Source of the DNA: Avimuribaculum sp964395975 | Lineage (GTDB): Bacteria; Bacteroidota; Bacteroidia; Bacteroidales; Muribaculaceae | Assembly: GCA_964395975.1 (NCBI GenBank) | Contig: CAYNBZ010000033.1 | Coordinates: forward strand, 1 to 25,090 | DNA: 25,090 bases | Direction of reading: 5' to 3' | In this document: positions 16,121 to 24,761 of the stretch, piece by piece | How the letters are laid out: each line of letters opens with the position of its first letter | How positions within the stretch are numbered: position 1 is the first letter of the stretch | Translations under genes and position numbers: made by a program | The notes under the pieces: model-generated | Database searches by the model: none | The model's input: the letters and a program-made list of their open reading frames with translations, nothing else | Told to the model about the DNA's origin: nothing

Positions 16121-17875
16121 GTGAAACGATTTACATTAAGTATATTAACACTCATAATTGTTACGACCACCGTGTCGCTGTCGGTGGCATCCGGTGCTAC
16201 CAAGAATGATTTGGCTGCTGCTGTGGATGATGAGAATAGCAGGAAAGCCGAGTATGCGTTTCTTGAAGCCCTACGGCAAAGAGAGAATGATAGTATTGAT
16301 GCCTTTTTTGAGTTGCTGCGTTATGCCCACAGACTCGACCCGGATAATAGCGTAGTGGCGTATTATCTGGGCTTTTGTTATGTCACATCGAATAAACCCA
16401 GCAGGGAGCTTGCAGAACAAGGGTATAACTTGATGAAACGGCGTTTTGACATCAAACCTACCGATTATGACGAGTCGCTTGTTTTTGCCAGTGTTGCAGG
16501 CAGCCTTGGTCATAATGACGTGGCTATTTCAACTCTCGATACACTTGTTACATTGTTCCCCGACAAACTTGAGGTGAGAAGCCTTCTTGCCGATGCTTAT
16601 GCACGTAACCGCAATTTCGACAAAGCCATAGCCACATACGACACGCTTGAGATATTAGATGGAAAGTCGCTTGCAGTGTCGTTGAGGAAAATCAATTATT
16701 ACATGGCTTTGAATGATACGGCAGGTACCATTAACGAGGGGCGCGAGTTGTTTCTTTCAGCTCCCAACAATGGTACGTATAATTTGCTGCTTGGCAACAT
16801 ATATATGCAGATCGGGCGTAGGGATAGTGCTCTAAAATACATTGACCGCGCTCAGCGTCTCGACCCTGAAAACGGCATGACCTACCTGACGAAAGCACAG
16901 ATATATTATAACGAGGGCGATTCGGTCAATTATGACAAGCAGATATATCAGGCTCTTGTGAGCAAAGACCTTGATGTGGAAAATAAAGTGGCCGTATTGA
17001 CCGATTACATCCAGCAGTTGCTTGCCGAACGTGACTCGTCGCAGCGCGTCGACAATCTGTTCCAAGTGCTTATATCCCAACATACGCATGAGAAGGCCAT
17101 TCATGAGCTATATGCCAAGTATCTGGTGGCTTTACAGAAATATGACAAGGCTGCCGAGCAAATGGAATATGTTACCGACATAGATCCGTCAAATGCTGCA
17201 AGTTGGGTGCAACTGATGATGCTCAACTTCATAACACAAAATGATTCTAAAGCTATATATGCGGCTCAAAAGGCTCTTGAGTATAATCCGGACAATCTTG
17301 AATTGTATGTGGATATAGCTCCTGTCTATTATCAGATGAAGGAGTATGACAAGGCGATAGATACTTATAACAAAGCCCTTGAAATGGTCGATTCGGTTGA
17401 TTTCCAAATTCGTTCAAGCCTTGTTGGGGGAATGGCCGATGCATATTATTCGCGCGGCGATACGGCACAAGCGTTTCAATGTTACGAGGAGGCTTTGAAA
17501 CTTGACCCCACAAATTCGCTTGTGATGAACAATTACGCCTATTTCCTCGCAGTGTCGAATACCGATCTTGATCGTGCCGAGCGGCTCAGTGCGCTTGCCG
17601 TGAAAGCCGATCCTGAGAATCCTACAGTGGTTGATACTTATGCTTGGGTTTTTTTCCGTAAAAAGGAATATAAACTGGCTCTTGCTTATATCGAAAAGGC
17701 CATTAAAAACAGCGAAGAAGAAAATGCCGAGATTCTTGAGCATTACGGCGATATATTGTTTATGAACGGACAATTTGAACAGGCTGTTGAAAATTGGGAG
17801 AAAGCTCTCAAGCTCAATCCCGACTCTGAAATTCTTGAACGTAAAGTGAAATATAAAACCTATTTCAACGAGTAG
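16121..17875 (+). CDS. Exported tetratricopeptide-repeat protein
   Basis: This 584-residue protein has a signal peptide (about residues 1-25, MKRFTLSILTLIIV, then an alanine-serine-rich end) and no lipobox. The rest is almost entirely TPR helices, for example LEVRSLLADAYARNRNFDKAIATYDTL, LELYVDIAPVYYQMKEYDKAIDTYNKALE and the closing EILEHYGDILFMNGQFEQAVENWEKALKLNPDS. TPR arrays bind protein partners and this one is likely a periplasmic or outer-membrane assembly scaffold; partners are unknown. The start is GTG 16121, since the only ATG upstream (16088) is followed at once by a stop. It precedes a DUF4292 lipoprotein (41 nt gap) and an EnvC-like protein, so a shared envelope role is inferred. 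Confidence 0.85.
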   Translation: MKRFTLSILTLIIVTTTVSLSVASGATKNDLAAAVDDENSRKAEYAFLEALRQRENDSIDAFFELLRYAHRLDPDNSVVAYYLGFCYVTSNKPSRELAEQGYNLMKRRFDIKPTDYDESLVFASVAGSLGHNDVAISTLDTLVTLFPDKLEVRSLLADAYARNRNFDKAIATYDTLEILDGKSLAVSLRKINYYMALNDTAGTINEGRELFLSAPNNGTYNLLLGNIYMQIGRRDSALKYIDRAQRLDPENGMTYLTKAQIYYNEGDSVNYDKQIYQALVSKDLDVENKVAVLTDYIQQLLAERDSSQRVDNLFQVLISQHTHEKAIHELYAKYLVALQKYDKAAEQMEYVTDIDPSNAASWVQLMMLNFITQNDSKAIYAAQKALEYNPDNLELYVDIAPVYYQMKEYDKAIDTYNKALEMVDSVDFQIRSSLVGGMADAYYSRGDTAQAFQCYEEALKLDPTNSLVMNNYAYFLAVSNTDLDRAERLSALAVKADPENPTVVDTYAWVFFRKKEYKLALAYIEKAIKNSEEENAEILEHYGDILFMNGQFEQAVENWEKALKLNPDSEILERKVKYKTYFNE

Positions 17876-17916
17876 GGTCGTGCTCTTTTCAGCTACTGCT
17901 CCATGATGATGCTGTC

Positions 17917-18732
17917 ATGACACGATTTGGTAAAATATTATTGGCTTCAATATCGGTAGTGATGCTATTAACTGCCTGTCGCACCACTATCGAAAGTTTT
18001 CGTGCTGTGCAACTTGTTGTCGATGGTCGTCCTGCTCAGCAACGATTTAAGTCGATAACTGACAATTATCATGAGTGGCAAACTTTTTCGGTAAAAGGAC
18101 GATTCTCTATTTCTGATTATGAGGGGTTGTCGGCATCTATGCAATTGCGTATGGTGAACGGGCGTTACGTTTACATCTCCTTGCGTGGTGGCATGGGTAT
18201 TGAGGGTGGTAGAATTTTCATTACAGGCGATAGCATATATATTGTCGATAAAATCAACAAATGCTATGTTGCCGATGTCGTGTCGGTGTTTACTGCCGGC
18301 ATTGAGATACCTCTTGAGGCGTTGCAAGGATTGCTCATAGGTCGTGCTTTCGGCATTGAAAATGCCGTTATTGGTGGTGTGAGTGGCGATGGCAGTTTTA
18401 TGGTTTCAACGACCGGCAACGATGAAACATGCTATCGGTTTATATTTGATTGCTACAACTTGTTCTCTACCATGGTTGCCGATAGTGGGACGGGGTATTC
18501 TTCTTGTTCGGCCGGATATGACGGGTATGTCGAAACTTCCCATGGCATAGTGGCGACGTCGTGGGCTATAGTGTCGCGCTTGCAGGACGGGGCGCAAGTG
18601 ATAATGCAAGCCGAATATTCACCATCGAGCATTGTGTGGGATCGTGAAATGAACGATAAATTCTCCATAAACGCAAATTATAACCGCATTGACACTCATC
18701 AATTGTTGCAGCAGTTGGGGAATGAACTATAA
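17917..18732 (+). CDS. DUF4292 outer-membrane-type lipoprotein
   Basis: This 271-residue lipoprotein has a signal sequence ending in the lipobox LTAC, with lipidated C21. After it the pattern fits DUF4292: FSVKGRFSISDYEGLSASMQLRMVNGRYVYISLRGGMGIEGGRIFITGDSIYIVDK, an incomplete-barrel fold of the LolB/LolA type by recollection of the family. Such proteins carry lipids or lipoproteins at the outer membrane, so a role in envelope transport is inferred. No surface-export signal of the kind seen in Bacteroides lipoproteins follows the cysteine. Its 3' end overlaps the first possible start of the EnvC-like gene by about 10 nt, so the two are translationally close. Confidence 0.82.
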   Translation: MTRFGKILLASISVVMLLTACRTTIESFRAVQLVVDGRPAQQRFKSITDNYHEWQTFSVKGRFSISDYEGLSASMQLRMVNGRYVYISLRGGMGIEGGRIFITGDSIYIVDKINKCYVADVVSVFTAGIEIPLEALQGLLIGRAFGIENAVIGGVSGDGSFMVSTTGNDETCYRFIFDCYNLFSTMVADSGTGYSSCSAGYDGYVETSHGIVATSWAIVSRLQDGAQVIMQAEYSPSSIVWDREMNDKFSINANYNRIDTHQLLQQLGNEL

Positions 18733-18736
18733 GATC

Positions 18737-20110
18737 ATGAGCAGGATGAAGGCTTTGATAATCATATTGTTGACTCTTGTTTCGTTTGTGTCGTCTGTTA
18801 TGGCTCAAACATCTGATATGGGCAGTGTGCGTCAGCAGAAGAAGCAAAAGCAAGAGGAAATTAAACGCACTTCGTCGCAAATAGATAATACTAAGCAGGA
18901 AATAAACCGACAGTTGAACAATTTGCGCTCGGTAGAGACTGACATAACTCAACAAGAGCGGTTGATTAAATCGCTTGCCGGGCAGCTCGACAGTATTAAT
19001 ACTCAGATTGGCATAGTCAATGATTCGATTGATGCCATCAACAAGAAACTTGATGAGTTACGCCGCTCTTATGCTGTTGCAGTAAGGAAAATGCACAGTC
19101 ATTCATCATCATTTGACAGACTGATGTTTATTTTTTCGGCCAATTCTTTTCATGAGGCTTATCGGCGTATGCGATATATGGGGCAGTTCAAGAAATGGCG
19201 TGAACGTAATGTCAGCGCTATAAACGAGCAACTGAAGTTGCTTGAGAATGAAAAGAGCCGTCTTGAAAAACTAAAAGAACAGAAAACAAAAAATATTACG
19301 GCGCAGCAACGGGCAAAACTCGATCTTGAAGGACAGAAAAAAAAGCAAAATAATGTGATAGCAGGTTTGCGCAAGCAGGATAAGCAGCTGCGGGCCGCGC
19401 TTGCCGAGCAACAACGACAGGCTGATGCTTTGGATAAGGAACTCGACCGCCTCATTGCTGAAGAACAGCGGCGTATAGCCGAGGAAGAAAGTCGCCGAGC
19501 CGAAGAGGAGAGAAAACGACGTGAGGCAGAAGAACGTGCTGCGGTTGAGGCTCAACAGCGGCAGGAAGAAGTGTCAAAGTCGGAGGATGTGAGGAAGGAC
19601 GAAAAAACGGAAACTGTGGGCAAGGAAGAGAAAAAAACTGAGTTATCCGATAGCGGGAAAGCTCCTATCCTGCCGCCGGCAGAACGAACATTCAAGGGAT
19701 CGTTCGAAAGCAACAAGGGACAATTGTTATTTCCTGTTACGGGGAAATACAAGATTGTAAGTACTTTTGGGCAACATCAGCATCCCGAATTGAAGTATGT
19801 GAAAGTTAACAATAATGGTATTGACATTGAAGCAGAACCCGGTGCTGTTGCCCGAGCCATATTCGATGGTCGGGTATCGGCTGTGTTCCCGCAAGACGGT
19901 TACCACACGGTGGTGATGGTGCGGCATGGTAAATATTTGTCGATATATGTCAATTTAAGTGAGATATATATTCACAAGGGTGAAGAAGTGAAGGCCAATC
20001 AGGCTATTGGAAAGGTATTTTCCGACCCGAACGACAATGGCCGTACTATTTTGCACTTTGAAGTGCGCAAGGAAAAGGAAAAATTAGACCCTCAGAAATG
20101 GGTGAAGTGA
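18737..20110 (+). CDS. EnvC-like murein-hydrolase activator with degenerate M23 (LytM) domain
   Basis: This 457-residue periplasmic protein has a signal peptide (to about residue 25, ending VMAQ), a long charged coiled coil (about 30-290) and a C-terminal M23/LytM domain (about 330-457). The metalloprotease ligands are mostly lost: HxxxD is N359-N-G-I-D363, the AHL histidine is N406, and HxH is I438-L-H440. That is the pattern of EnvC/NlpD-type proteins, which activate amidases at the division site rather than cut peptidoglycan. ATG 18737 is chosen because it leads directly into the signal peptide; ATG 18722 and 18746 are possible. It follows DUF4292 by 4 nt and precedes the flippase by 16 nt. 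Confidence 0.85.
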   Translation: MSRMKALIIILLTLVSFVSSVMAQTSDMGSVRQQKKQKQEEIKRTSSQIDNTKQEINRQLNNLRSVETDITQQERLIKSLAGQLDSINTQIGIVNDSIDAINKKLDELRRSYAVAVRKMHSHSSSFDRLMFIFSANSFHEAYRRMRYMGQFKKWRERNVSAINEQLKLLENEKSRLEKLKEQKTKNITAQQRAKLDLEGQKKKQNNVIAGLRKQDKQLRAALAEQQRQADALDKELDRLIAEEQRRIAEEESRRAEEERKRREAEERAAVEAQQRQEEVSKSEDVRKDEKTETVGKEEKKTELSDSGKAPILPPAERTFKGSFESNKGQLLFPVTGKYKIVSTFGQHQHPELKYVKVNNNGIDIEAEPGAVARAIFDGRVSAVFPQDGYHTVVMVRHGKYLSIYVNLSEIYIHKGEEVKANQAIGKVFSDPNDNGRTILHFEVRKEKEKLDPQKWVK

Positions 20111-20126
20111 TTTGATGTTTTTATAA

Positions 20127-21581
20127 ATGGCAGCGGGTGGTGATACAGTATCTCGACGAATTGTCAAGGCGATGAGTGTCTTTGGCGGTGTTCAGGTTGT
20201 CACCATACTATGTGGCATAATTCGCACAAAACTTGTTGCTGTATGGATAGGACCTGCCGGTATAGGACTGTTCGGGCTTTACAATGCCGCCGTTGACATG
20301 ATAAACAGCATTGCCAATCTTGGAATTCGCAGCAGCAGTGTTCGTGACATTTCCATAGAGACCGAACGTGGTAATCGACAGAATATTGCCGAAATAATTT
20401 CCGTAGTGAAGCGGTGGACATGGGTGCTTGGTATGGGTGCCGCATTTTTCACGCTTGTCGCGTCTCCGTTGTTAAGCAGGTGGACATTTGGCGACACAGA
20501 GCATTCGTTAGGTTTTGTGGTATTGTCTGTGACAGTGATGTTTAGTGCAGTTACAAATTGTGAACAGTCGATATTGCAGGGAACACGGCGTTTGCGCAGA
20601 TTGGCTAAAATAGGTGTGTGTGGTGCTGTTTCCGGGCTTGTGGTTTCTGTCCCGTTGTTTTATTTCTTACGGGAACACAGCATTGTACCATCGATTGTTG
20701 CTTATTCGGCGGCTGTGGCATTTTTTTCTTGGAAGTTTCGGAATGATGAATATCGGGATGTTAAGGTGTCGCTTTCTTATCGAGATGTGGCCGTTCGCGG
20801 GGCAGGTTTTGTCAAGTTGGGCTTTTTTATGACTCTTGGCACTTTCTTGTCGTTACTCAGTTCTTATATATTCATTGCCTATCTTAACCATGCAGCCGGT
20901 ACCGGAATGGTGGGATATTATCAGGCGGGGCATACGCTTGTTTGCCGCTATTCGGCTCTCATATTTACATCCATCGGTACGGAATATTATCCGCGCTTGG
21001 CAAGAGTATGCCATAGCCGTATGCGTACAGGGCTGTATGTGAGTCAGGAAATCAATATCGCTTTGACTGTGCTTGTGCCGGTTATATCGCTGTTTTTACT
21101 GTTCAGGGAGCTTGTGGTGAGTTTGCTCTATTCCTCCGATTTCCATGTCATCCTGCCATTCATTTCCATTGCCGGTATTGGTGTCATATTTCAAGGCATA
21201 TCATGGTGCATGGCGTTTGTGATAATTGCCAAAGGGAAGGGGAAAACGTATATTGTTACCGAGTGTATGAGTACTGTGCTTGGGTTGATATTGAATATTG
21301 TGTTTTATAATAGGGCAGGGCTTGTCGGGCTTGGTTGGGCTTATGTTGTGTGGTACATCTCTTATACCGTAATTGTCGGAGTCGTTTATTTTCGCAATTT
21401 TGGACTTACGATGCACACGACTACACTTTGGGTGTCGGTATATGCTTTGCTTGCCACAGTGGCTGTGTTATTGGCAGTGCATCATGGCTTATGTTGGGTG
21501 GCTGTCATTGTTTCAGTTATGGTTGTTGCGATAGCTGTTGTTTCCCTTCGCCGGCAACTTGCCATCAAAAAGAAGTCATAG
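20127..21581 (+). CDS. Wzx-type polysaccharide/O-antigen flippase
   Basis: This 484-residue integral membrane protein has about 12-14 hydrophobic segments and the N-terminal pattern of O-antigen translocases (KLVAVWIGPAGIGLFGLYNA, then MINSIANLGIRSSSVRDIS). Such proteins of the MOP superfamily flip undecaprenyl-linked oligosaccharides across the inner membrane. The cargo is unknown: no glycosyltransferases or polymerase genes are nearby in the window. The start ATG 20127 lies 16 nt after the EnvC-like stop, so cotranscription is likely. The C terminus is a short basic tail ending IKKKS. Confidence 0.85.
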   Translation: MAAGGDTVSRRIVKAMSVFGGVQVVTILCGIIRTKLVAVWIGPAGIGLFGLYNAAVDMINSIANLGIRSSSVRDISIETERGNRQNIAEIISVVKRWTWVLGMGAAFFTLVASPLLSRWTFGDTEHSLGFVVLSVTVMFSAVTNCEQSILQGTRRLRRLAKIGVCGAVSGLVVSVPLFYFLREHSIVPSIVAYSAAVAFFSWKFRNDEYRDVKVSLSYRDVAVRGAGFVKLGFFMTLGTFLSLLSSYIFIAYLNHAAGTGMVGYYQAGHTLVCRYSALIFTSIGTEYYPRLARVCHSRMRTGLYVSQEINIALTVLVPVISLFLLFRELVVSLLYSSDFHVILPFISIAGIGVIFQGISWCMAFVIIAKGKGKTYIVTECMSTVLGLILNIVFYNRAGLVGLGWAYVVWYISYTVIVGVVYFRNFGLTMHTTTLWVSVYALLATVAVLLAVHHGLCWVAVIVSVMVVAIAVVSLRRQLAIKKKS

Positions 21582-21654
21582 TATCCATAGGATGTGTACT
21601 TTTGCTGTGGAGCCTGTTTCTTCTACTTCTTTATGTGGGAGTGATTTTAATTTT

Positions 21655-21685
21655 TTTGAGAGTTGGCAGAAATGTGTTATATTTG
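21655..21685 (+). promoter_or_regulatory. Bacteroidota-type promoter with long leader, for the HAF-like gene
   Basis: TTTG (21655-21658) is followed after 19 bp by TATATTTG (21678-21685), a full match to the consensus. A start near 21692 gives a leader of about 220 nt before ATG 21912. The leader holds a 7 bp hairpin TTCTATA/TATAGAA (21750-21767) and an A-rich end next to the start codon. No terminator is visible between the flippase stop and this promoter. Confidence 0.8.
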
Positions 21686-21911
21686 TGATGTCATTGGCAG
21701 ATAAAATTACTGCTAATAATATGAGTTTGTCATTAGGAATGAGTGTATTTTCTATATTTCTATAGAAGTATAATAAATCATAAAAAGGCGTATAGTTACA
21801 TTCAATTTGTCGCTGAGCTTTGACATCTTATGCACATTAACGAATTCAACTTGAGTTTAGTCACATTAAAATAAATTGGAAATAACAATCAACAAACAAA
21901 AAAATCATTTT

Positions 21912-23402
21912 ATGAAACTGAAACTTTACACTTGCTTCGCTGCGGCGTTCGTGGCTTTTGGCGTGTGCGCCCAACAAAAGCCCGTGGCTACGGTCAATGT
22001 GTTGCCCAATGAAATTTCCGTACCGTTATACTATTTGTCGGAAAACGGTAAATGGGCGGCGGGTGAATTTTATGGCATAGCATCGCGCATTAACCTCGAA
22101 ACTTATGAATATGAAGAATACTACGAGGACGCTTATCCCGGAACAGCAGCGTTGGCCATATCTAATGACGGTTTGGTTGCAGGGCGTTTCGGCTCTGACA
22201 TTGCTGCGCCGGCGGCATTGTGGCGAATTAATTCTACTGAATGGGAAGTTCTTCCGGTGCCGGAAGGTTGTGGACAATATGACTATTGTGTACAGGGGAT
22301 GACAAGCGATGAAAAATACCTTGTTGGGTATGGTTATACATCGGGAATGTATGTCCCGGTTATTTGGACGCTGCAAGATGATGGCTCATACGAAGCAGGG
22401 CTGTTGCCTTATCCCGATGCCGACATTTGGGGATCTACACCCCAGATGGTTATATGCCAAGGCATCAGCGATGATGCTCAAGTGGTGTATGGACGCATTG
22501 TCGATTATACCGGTTTTGTATATTTGGCTATAGTTTGGAAAAAGGATTCGAGTACCGGCTCATGGAATTATGAAACATTGGGAGAAGATTATGTTATAAT
22601 AGGCGACAGCAACCCCGGTCCGCAGCCCGAAGAATCGGATTATGTGACAGCTGACCCCGATGAAGACATGGATGGATGGTTCGACCAAATGGAATCGTAT
22701 AGCGAGGCTCTTAGCGAATGGTGGGATTTGGCTGGCGAATATGCACGGCTTGCCACTTCATCATCGCTCCGGTTATCAACAAGCCAAGAAGGGATCAGTT
22801 CTAATGGACGTTATTTGTGTGTGAATATTCCGGATGAACCCAGAGTTTATGATCTTAGTGACGGCTCCTATGTTTCATATCCTGCATCTGTAGGTGGGGC
22901 GACTTCGGTAAGCAATGACGGTATAATCCTATTTGCCTACGGTATGCTCGGATCGTACACAGCATACATAGCTACTGAAGGTGTAACTGAACCTGTGCTG
23001 TTGTCTGATTGGCTCAGTGAAAACTATGAAATAGAATATGTTGACGGTAGCAGTACTTTGGGAAGTGGCATAGGTGCATGTAAAATCTCAAGCGATGGTG
23101 AAACAATCGTGGGATGGACATCCGCCGACATGATGAATGCAACGAATACGGTAATAAAGCTCGGTAGCGGTGCAAGTGGAATTGTAAATAATCAATTGGA
23201 AACAATCACTGTTGTTGGCAACATATTGCAAATAACCGGAACTACTAAATGTAATGTAAACATATACGATATTTCGGGAATATTGCTCGCTTCGTTAAGT
23301 ACTGACAGAAGCATCGACCTGTCAAACTATGCGAATGGCTTAGTGATAGTAACAGCAAAGACAAATAATCAAAACAAGGCTTTTAAAGTCATAATCGACT
23401 AA
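21912..23402 (+). CDS. Secreted HAF-repeat-like protein with T9SS-like C-terminal domain
   Basis: This 496-residue protein has a signal peptide (about residues 1-20, ending GVCAQQ). Its body carries spaced repeats of the HAF/beta-propeller kind: ISNDGLVAG, MTSDEKYLVGYG, ISDDAQVVYG, ISSNGRYLCV, VSNDGIILFAYG and ISSDGETIVGWT. These suggest a propeller-like fold of extracellular proteins. An acidic, tyrosine- and tryptophan-rich stretch (PEESDYVTADPDEDMDGW) interrupts it. The C-terminal 80 residues resemble a T9SS sorting domain (VNIYDISGILLAS, then SNYANGLVIVTAK). ATG 21912 is preferred over a TTG 36 nt upstream because it starts at the signal peptide. Function is unknown. Confidence 0.75.
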   Translation: MKLKLYTCFAAAFVAFGVCAQQKPVATVNVLPNEISVPLYYLSENGKWAAGEFYGIASRINLETYEYEEYYEDAYPGTAALAISNDGLVAGRFGSDIAAPAALWRINSTEWEVLPVPEGCGQYDYCVQGMTSDEKYLVGYGYTSGMYVPVIWTLQDDGSYEAGLLPYPDADIWGSTPQMVICQGISDDAQVVYGRIVDYTGFVYLAIVWKKDSSTGSWNYETLGEDYVIIGDSNPGPQPEESDYVTADPDEDMDGWFDQMESYSEALSEWWDLAGEYARLATSSSLRLSTSQEGISSNGRYLCVNIPDEPRVYDLSDGSYVSYPASVGGATSVSNDGIILFAYGMLGSYTAYIATEGVTEPVLLSDWLSENYEIEYVDGSSTLGSGIGACKISSDGETIVGWTSADMMNATNTVIKLGSGASGIVNNQLETITVVGNILQITGTTKCNVNIYDISGILLASLSTDRSIDLSNYANGLVIVTAKTNNQNKAFKVIID

Positions 23403-23421
23403 AGCAGTGCCTAATACACTC

Positions 23422-23468
23422 AAAGGGCGGCACCTGATGTAAGATTCATGGTGCTGCCCTTTTATTTG
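23422..23468 (+). terminator. Intrinsic terminator after the HAF-like gene
   Basis: AAAGGGCGGCACC (23422-23434) pairs with GGTGCTGCCCTTT (23450-23462) over 13 bp with a single G-U, loop of 15 nt, then TATTTG. It is the strongest terminator in the window and begins 20 nt after the stop codon. Confidence 0.9.
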
Positions 23469-23514
23469 CATGAAGATTCGATATTGAAAAAATAGAAAAA
23501 AAGAGATACGGATA

Positions 23515-23546
23515 TTTGCACAACTCAAAATTTCGTTTTAACTTTG
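23515..23546 (+). promoter_or_regulatory. Bacteroidota-type promoter for tRNA-Phe
   Basis: TTTG (23515-23518), a 20 bp spacer and TAACTTTG (23539-23546) fully match the consensus. Transcription would start near 23553, about 15 nt before the mature tRNA 5' end at 23568. Confidence 0.85.
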
Positions 23547-23567
23547 CACTCGCAAAACAGCAATAAA

Positions 23568-23640
23568 GGTGCCATAGCTCAGTTGGTAGAGCAAAGGACT
23601 GAAAATCCTTGTGTCCCCGGTTCGATTCCTGGTGGCACCA
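23568..23640 (+). tRNA. tRNA-Phe (anticodon GAA)
   Basis: The acceptor GGTGCCA (23568-23574) pairs with TGGCACC (23633-23639), with discriminator A23640. The anticodon loop CTGAAAA sits in AAGGA/TCCTT. The T stem is CCCGG (23616-23620) against CCTGG (23628-23632), so the middle pair is a C-U mismatch (23618 and 23630). The remaining structure is canonical. CCA is not encoded. A T-rich stretch at about 23680-23693 could help termination, but no good stem precedes it. Confidence 0.93.
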
Positions 23641-24291
23641 CACAAGAAACTCTGAAATATTTGATTATCAAGTGTTTTAGGTTTTTTCTTTTTAGCGCAA
23701 ATTTCAAAGTTACCTATGAACATTGTTGCTAAATCCTTATAAATCCGCTTGAACAGCCTTGATTAAACACTATTAAATACCAACATTTAATCTTCAATCA
23801 AATTAAAGTGCAGATAAATTCCCATTCCCGGCATAACTTTTTCTGATGATGCCCACTTCTTCCTATTGTCTGTATCGTCACTACTTCAAGCAACTATTCT
23901 CTCGCCCCATTTTCACAGTCATGCAATTTCATAATATCAAATGACACAATGACATTTTGACCTTATTGAACTTTTGACCCATTTGTGCAATCTTTATTGT
24001 TCTTTACTCCCGTTATCCAGAATATCTCTCTATCCTTGTTCCGACAACTTTCAAAACCACGTAAGCCAGTTTTAAGAAACTCCTCGGTGTATTACATCCC
24101 GGTCTGTAGCAAATTCAGTATAAGCAACCAATATTCTACATTTGTCAAAGTATAATAACCTTGATATGTCAAACCAAAGTTTATGATTACAGAGAAAATG
24201 AGCACCTCGGTTAATGTCACCTTTGTTCCTACCCGATAAACCAGCCTATAAGCAGCCTTTCAGATATGATTCAGGTGTACAGAATTTGTCA
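23641..24291 (+). other. Non-coding or eroded stretch after tRNA-Phe
   Basis: About 650 bp without a usable reading frame on either strand; on the - strand short open segments are broken by many stops. No protein family is recognised. Two loosely similar segments (about 24034-24115 and 24221-24295) share TTGTTCC, AA(G/A)CCAG and GGT/AATT landmarks in the same order, but the match is weak. No repeat of the tRNA-Phe 3' end was found within the window, so nothing here shows a tRNA-targeted integration. Confidence 0.5.
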
Positions 24292-24452
24292 GGCAAGTTG
24301 TACTTTTGTCACCACAAAATTCGTTTTGCGGTTTCAAAAGTGACTTGCCGACTGCCGGAGTAGCGGAGCGACAAATCGCTGTTTCGCTTTGCGAAAAAGT
24401 TCGCTCTTTGGAGAACAAACCATTTTAAACTATTCGTAGCATCATGATACGA
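24292..24452. repeat. Cluster of inverted repeats
   Basis: Several palindromes stand almost side by side. GGCAAGT (24292-24298) pairs with ACTTGCC (24343-24349), continued inward by ACTTTTG/CAAAAGT and a core CAAAA-TTCG-TTTTG. AGCGA-CAAA-TCGCT spans 24367-24380. TTTCGC-TTT-GCGAAA spans about 24382-24396. A partial stem GTT/AAC with CTC/GAG follows to about 24417. TCGTA...TACGA spans 24434-24452. It lies between the 3' end of the XRE remnant (ending at 24537 on the - strand) and the empty stretch. It could be a MITE, a REP-like element or a structured RNA. Confidence 0.6.
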
Positions 24453-24536
24453 GGTTACTATGGTTACAAAATATTTCAGTTAAAGCAACTTTGATATATA
24501 AGTCTTTCGCACTTACTTAACAAAGACTCATCATCT

Positions 24537-24761
24537 CTAATGATACCCATAAATTATTATCAGAACCAAAGACCTAAATTTTTTATACCTACATTTTACA
24601 GTTTCCAAAACTTCAAGTCCAAGTGCTTCTTCGCCTTCCAAAACATCAATAACCTTGTCAGCCAACCAAAGGACAAGCATCTTATTAACATCAACACCGA
24701 AATACTCTGCCAACTTTATGACTTGACTCCTTTTAACCTTTTTTACTGAATATGAAAGTAT
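24537..24761 (-). pseudogene. Remnant of an XRE-family helix-turn-helix regulator (3' part)
   Basis: On the - strand a 74-residue frame is open from 24761 down to a stop at 24537-24539, without a start codon at its head. It contains RSQVIKLAEYFGVDV, then MLVLWLADKVIDVLEG, then ALGLEVLETVK. This is the pattern that, in Bacteroidota XRE regulators often found beside DNA methyltransferases, joins the last helix of the HTH domain to the LW(L)ADKV tail. Upstream to about 24816 two other frames give HTH-like pieces (REKS, then VGEIDTFIFSK, recalling the helix before the SKIERG turn) interrupted by stops, so frameshifts have destroyed the N terminus. It is probably non-functional; no methyltransferase is seen next to it. 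Identification rests on pattern memory. Confidence 0.6.

Noticed and set aside
23705..23712. TAACTTTG on the - strand pointing toward tRNA-Phe
   Set aside because: No TTTG at the proper distance, and transcription would run antisense into the tRNA; likely chance.
24540..24749. A 69-codon + strand frame in the right-end stretch
   Set aside because: It is the antisense shadow of the XRE remnant, which has the better family pattern; the + frame is low-complexity N/F/Q-rich.
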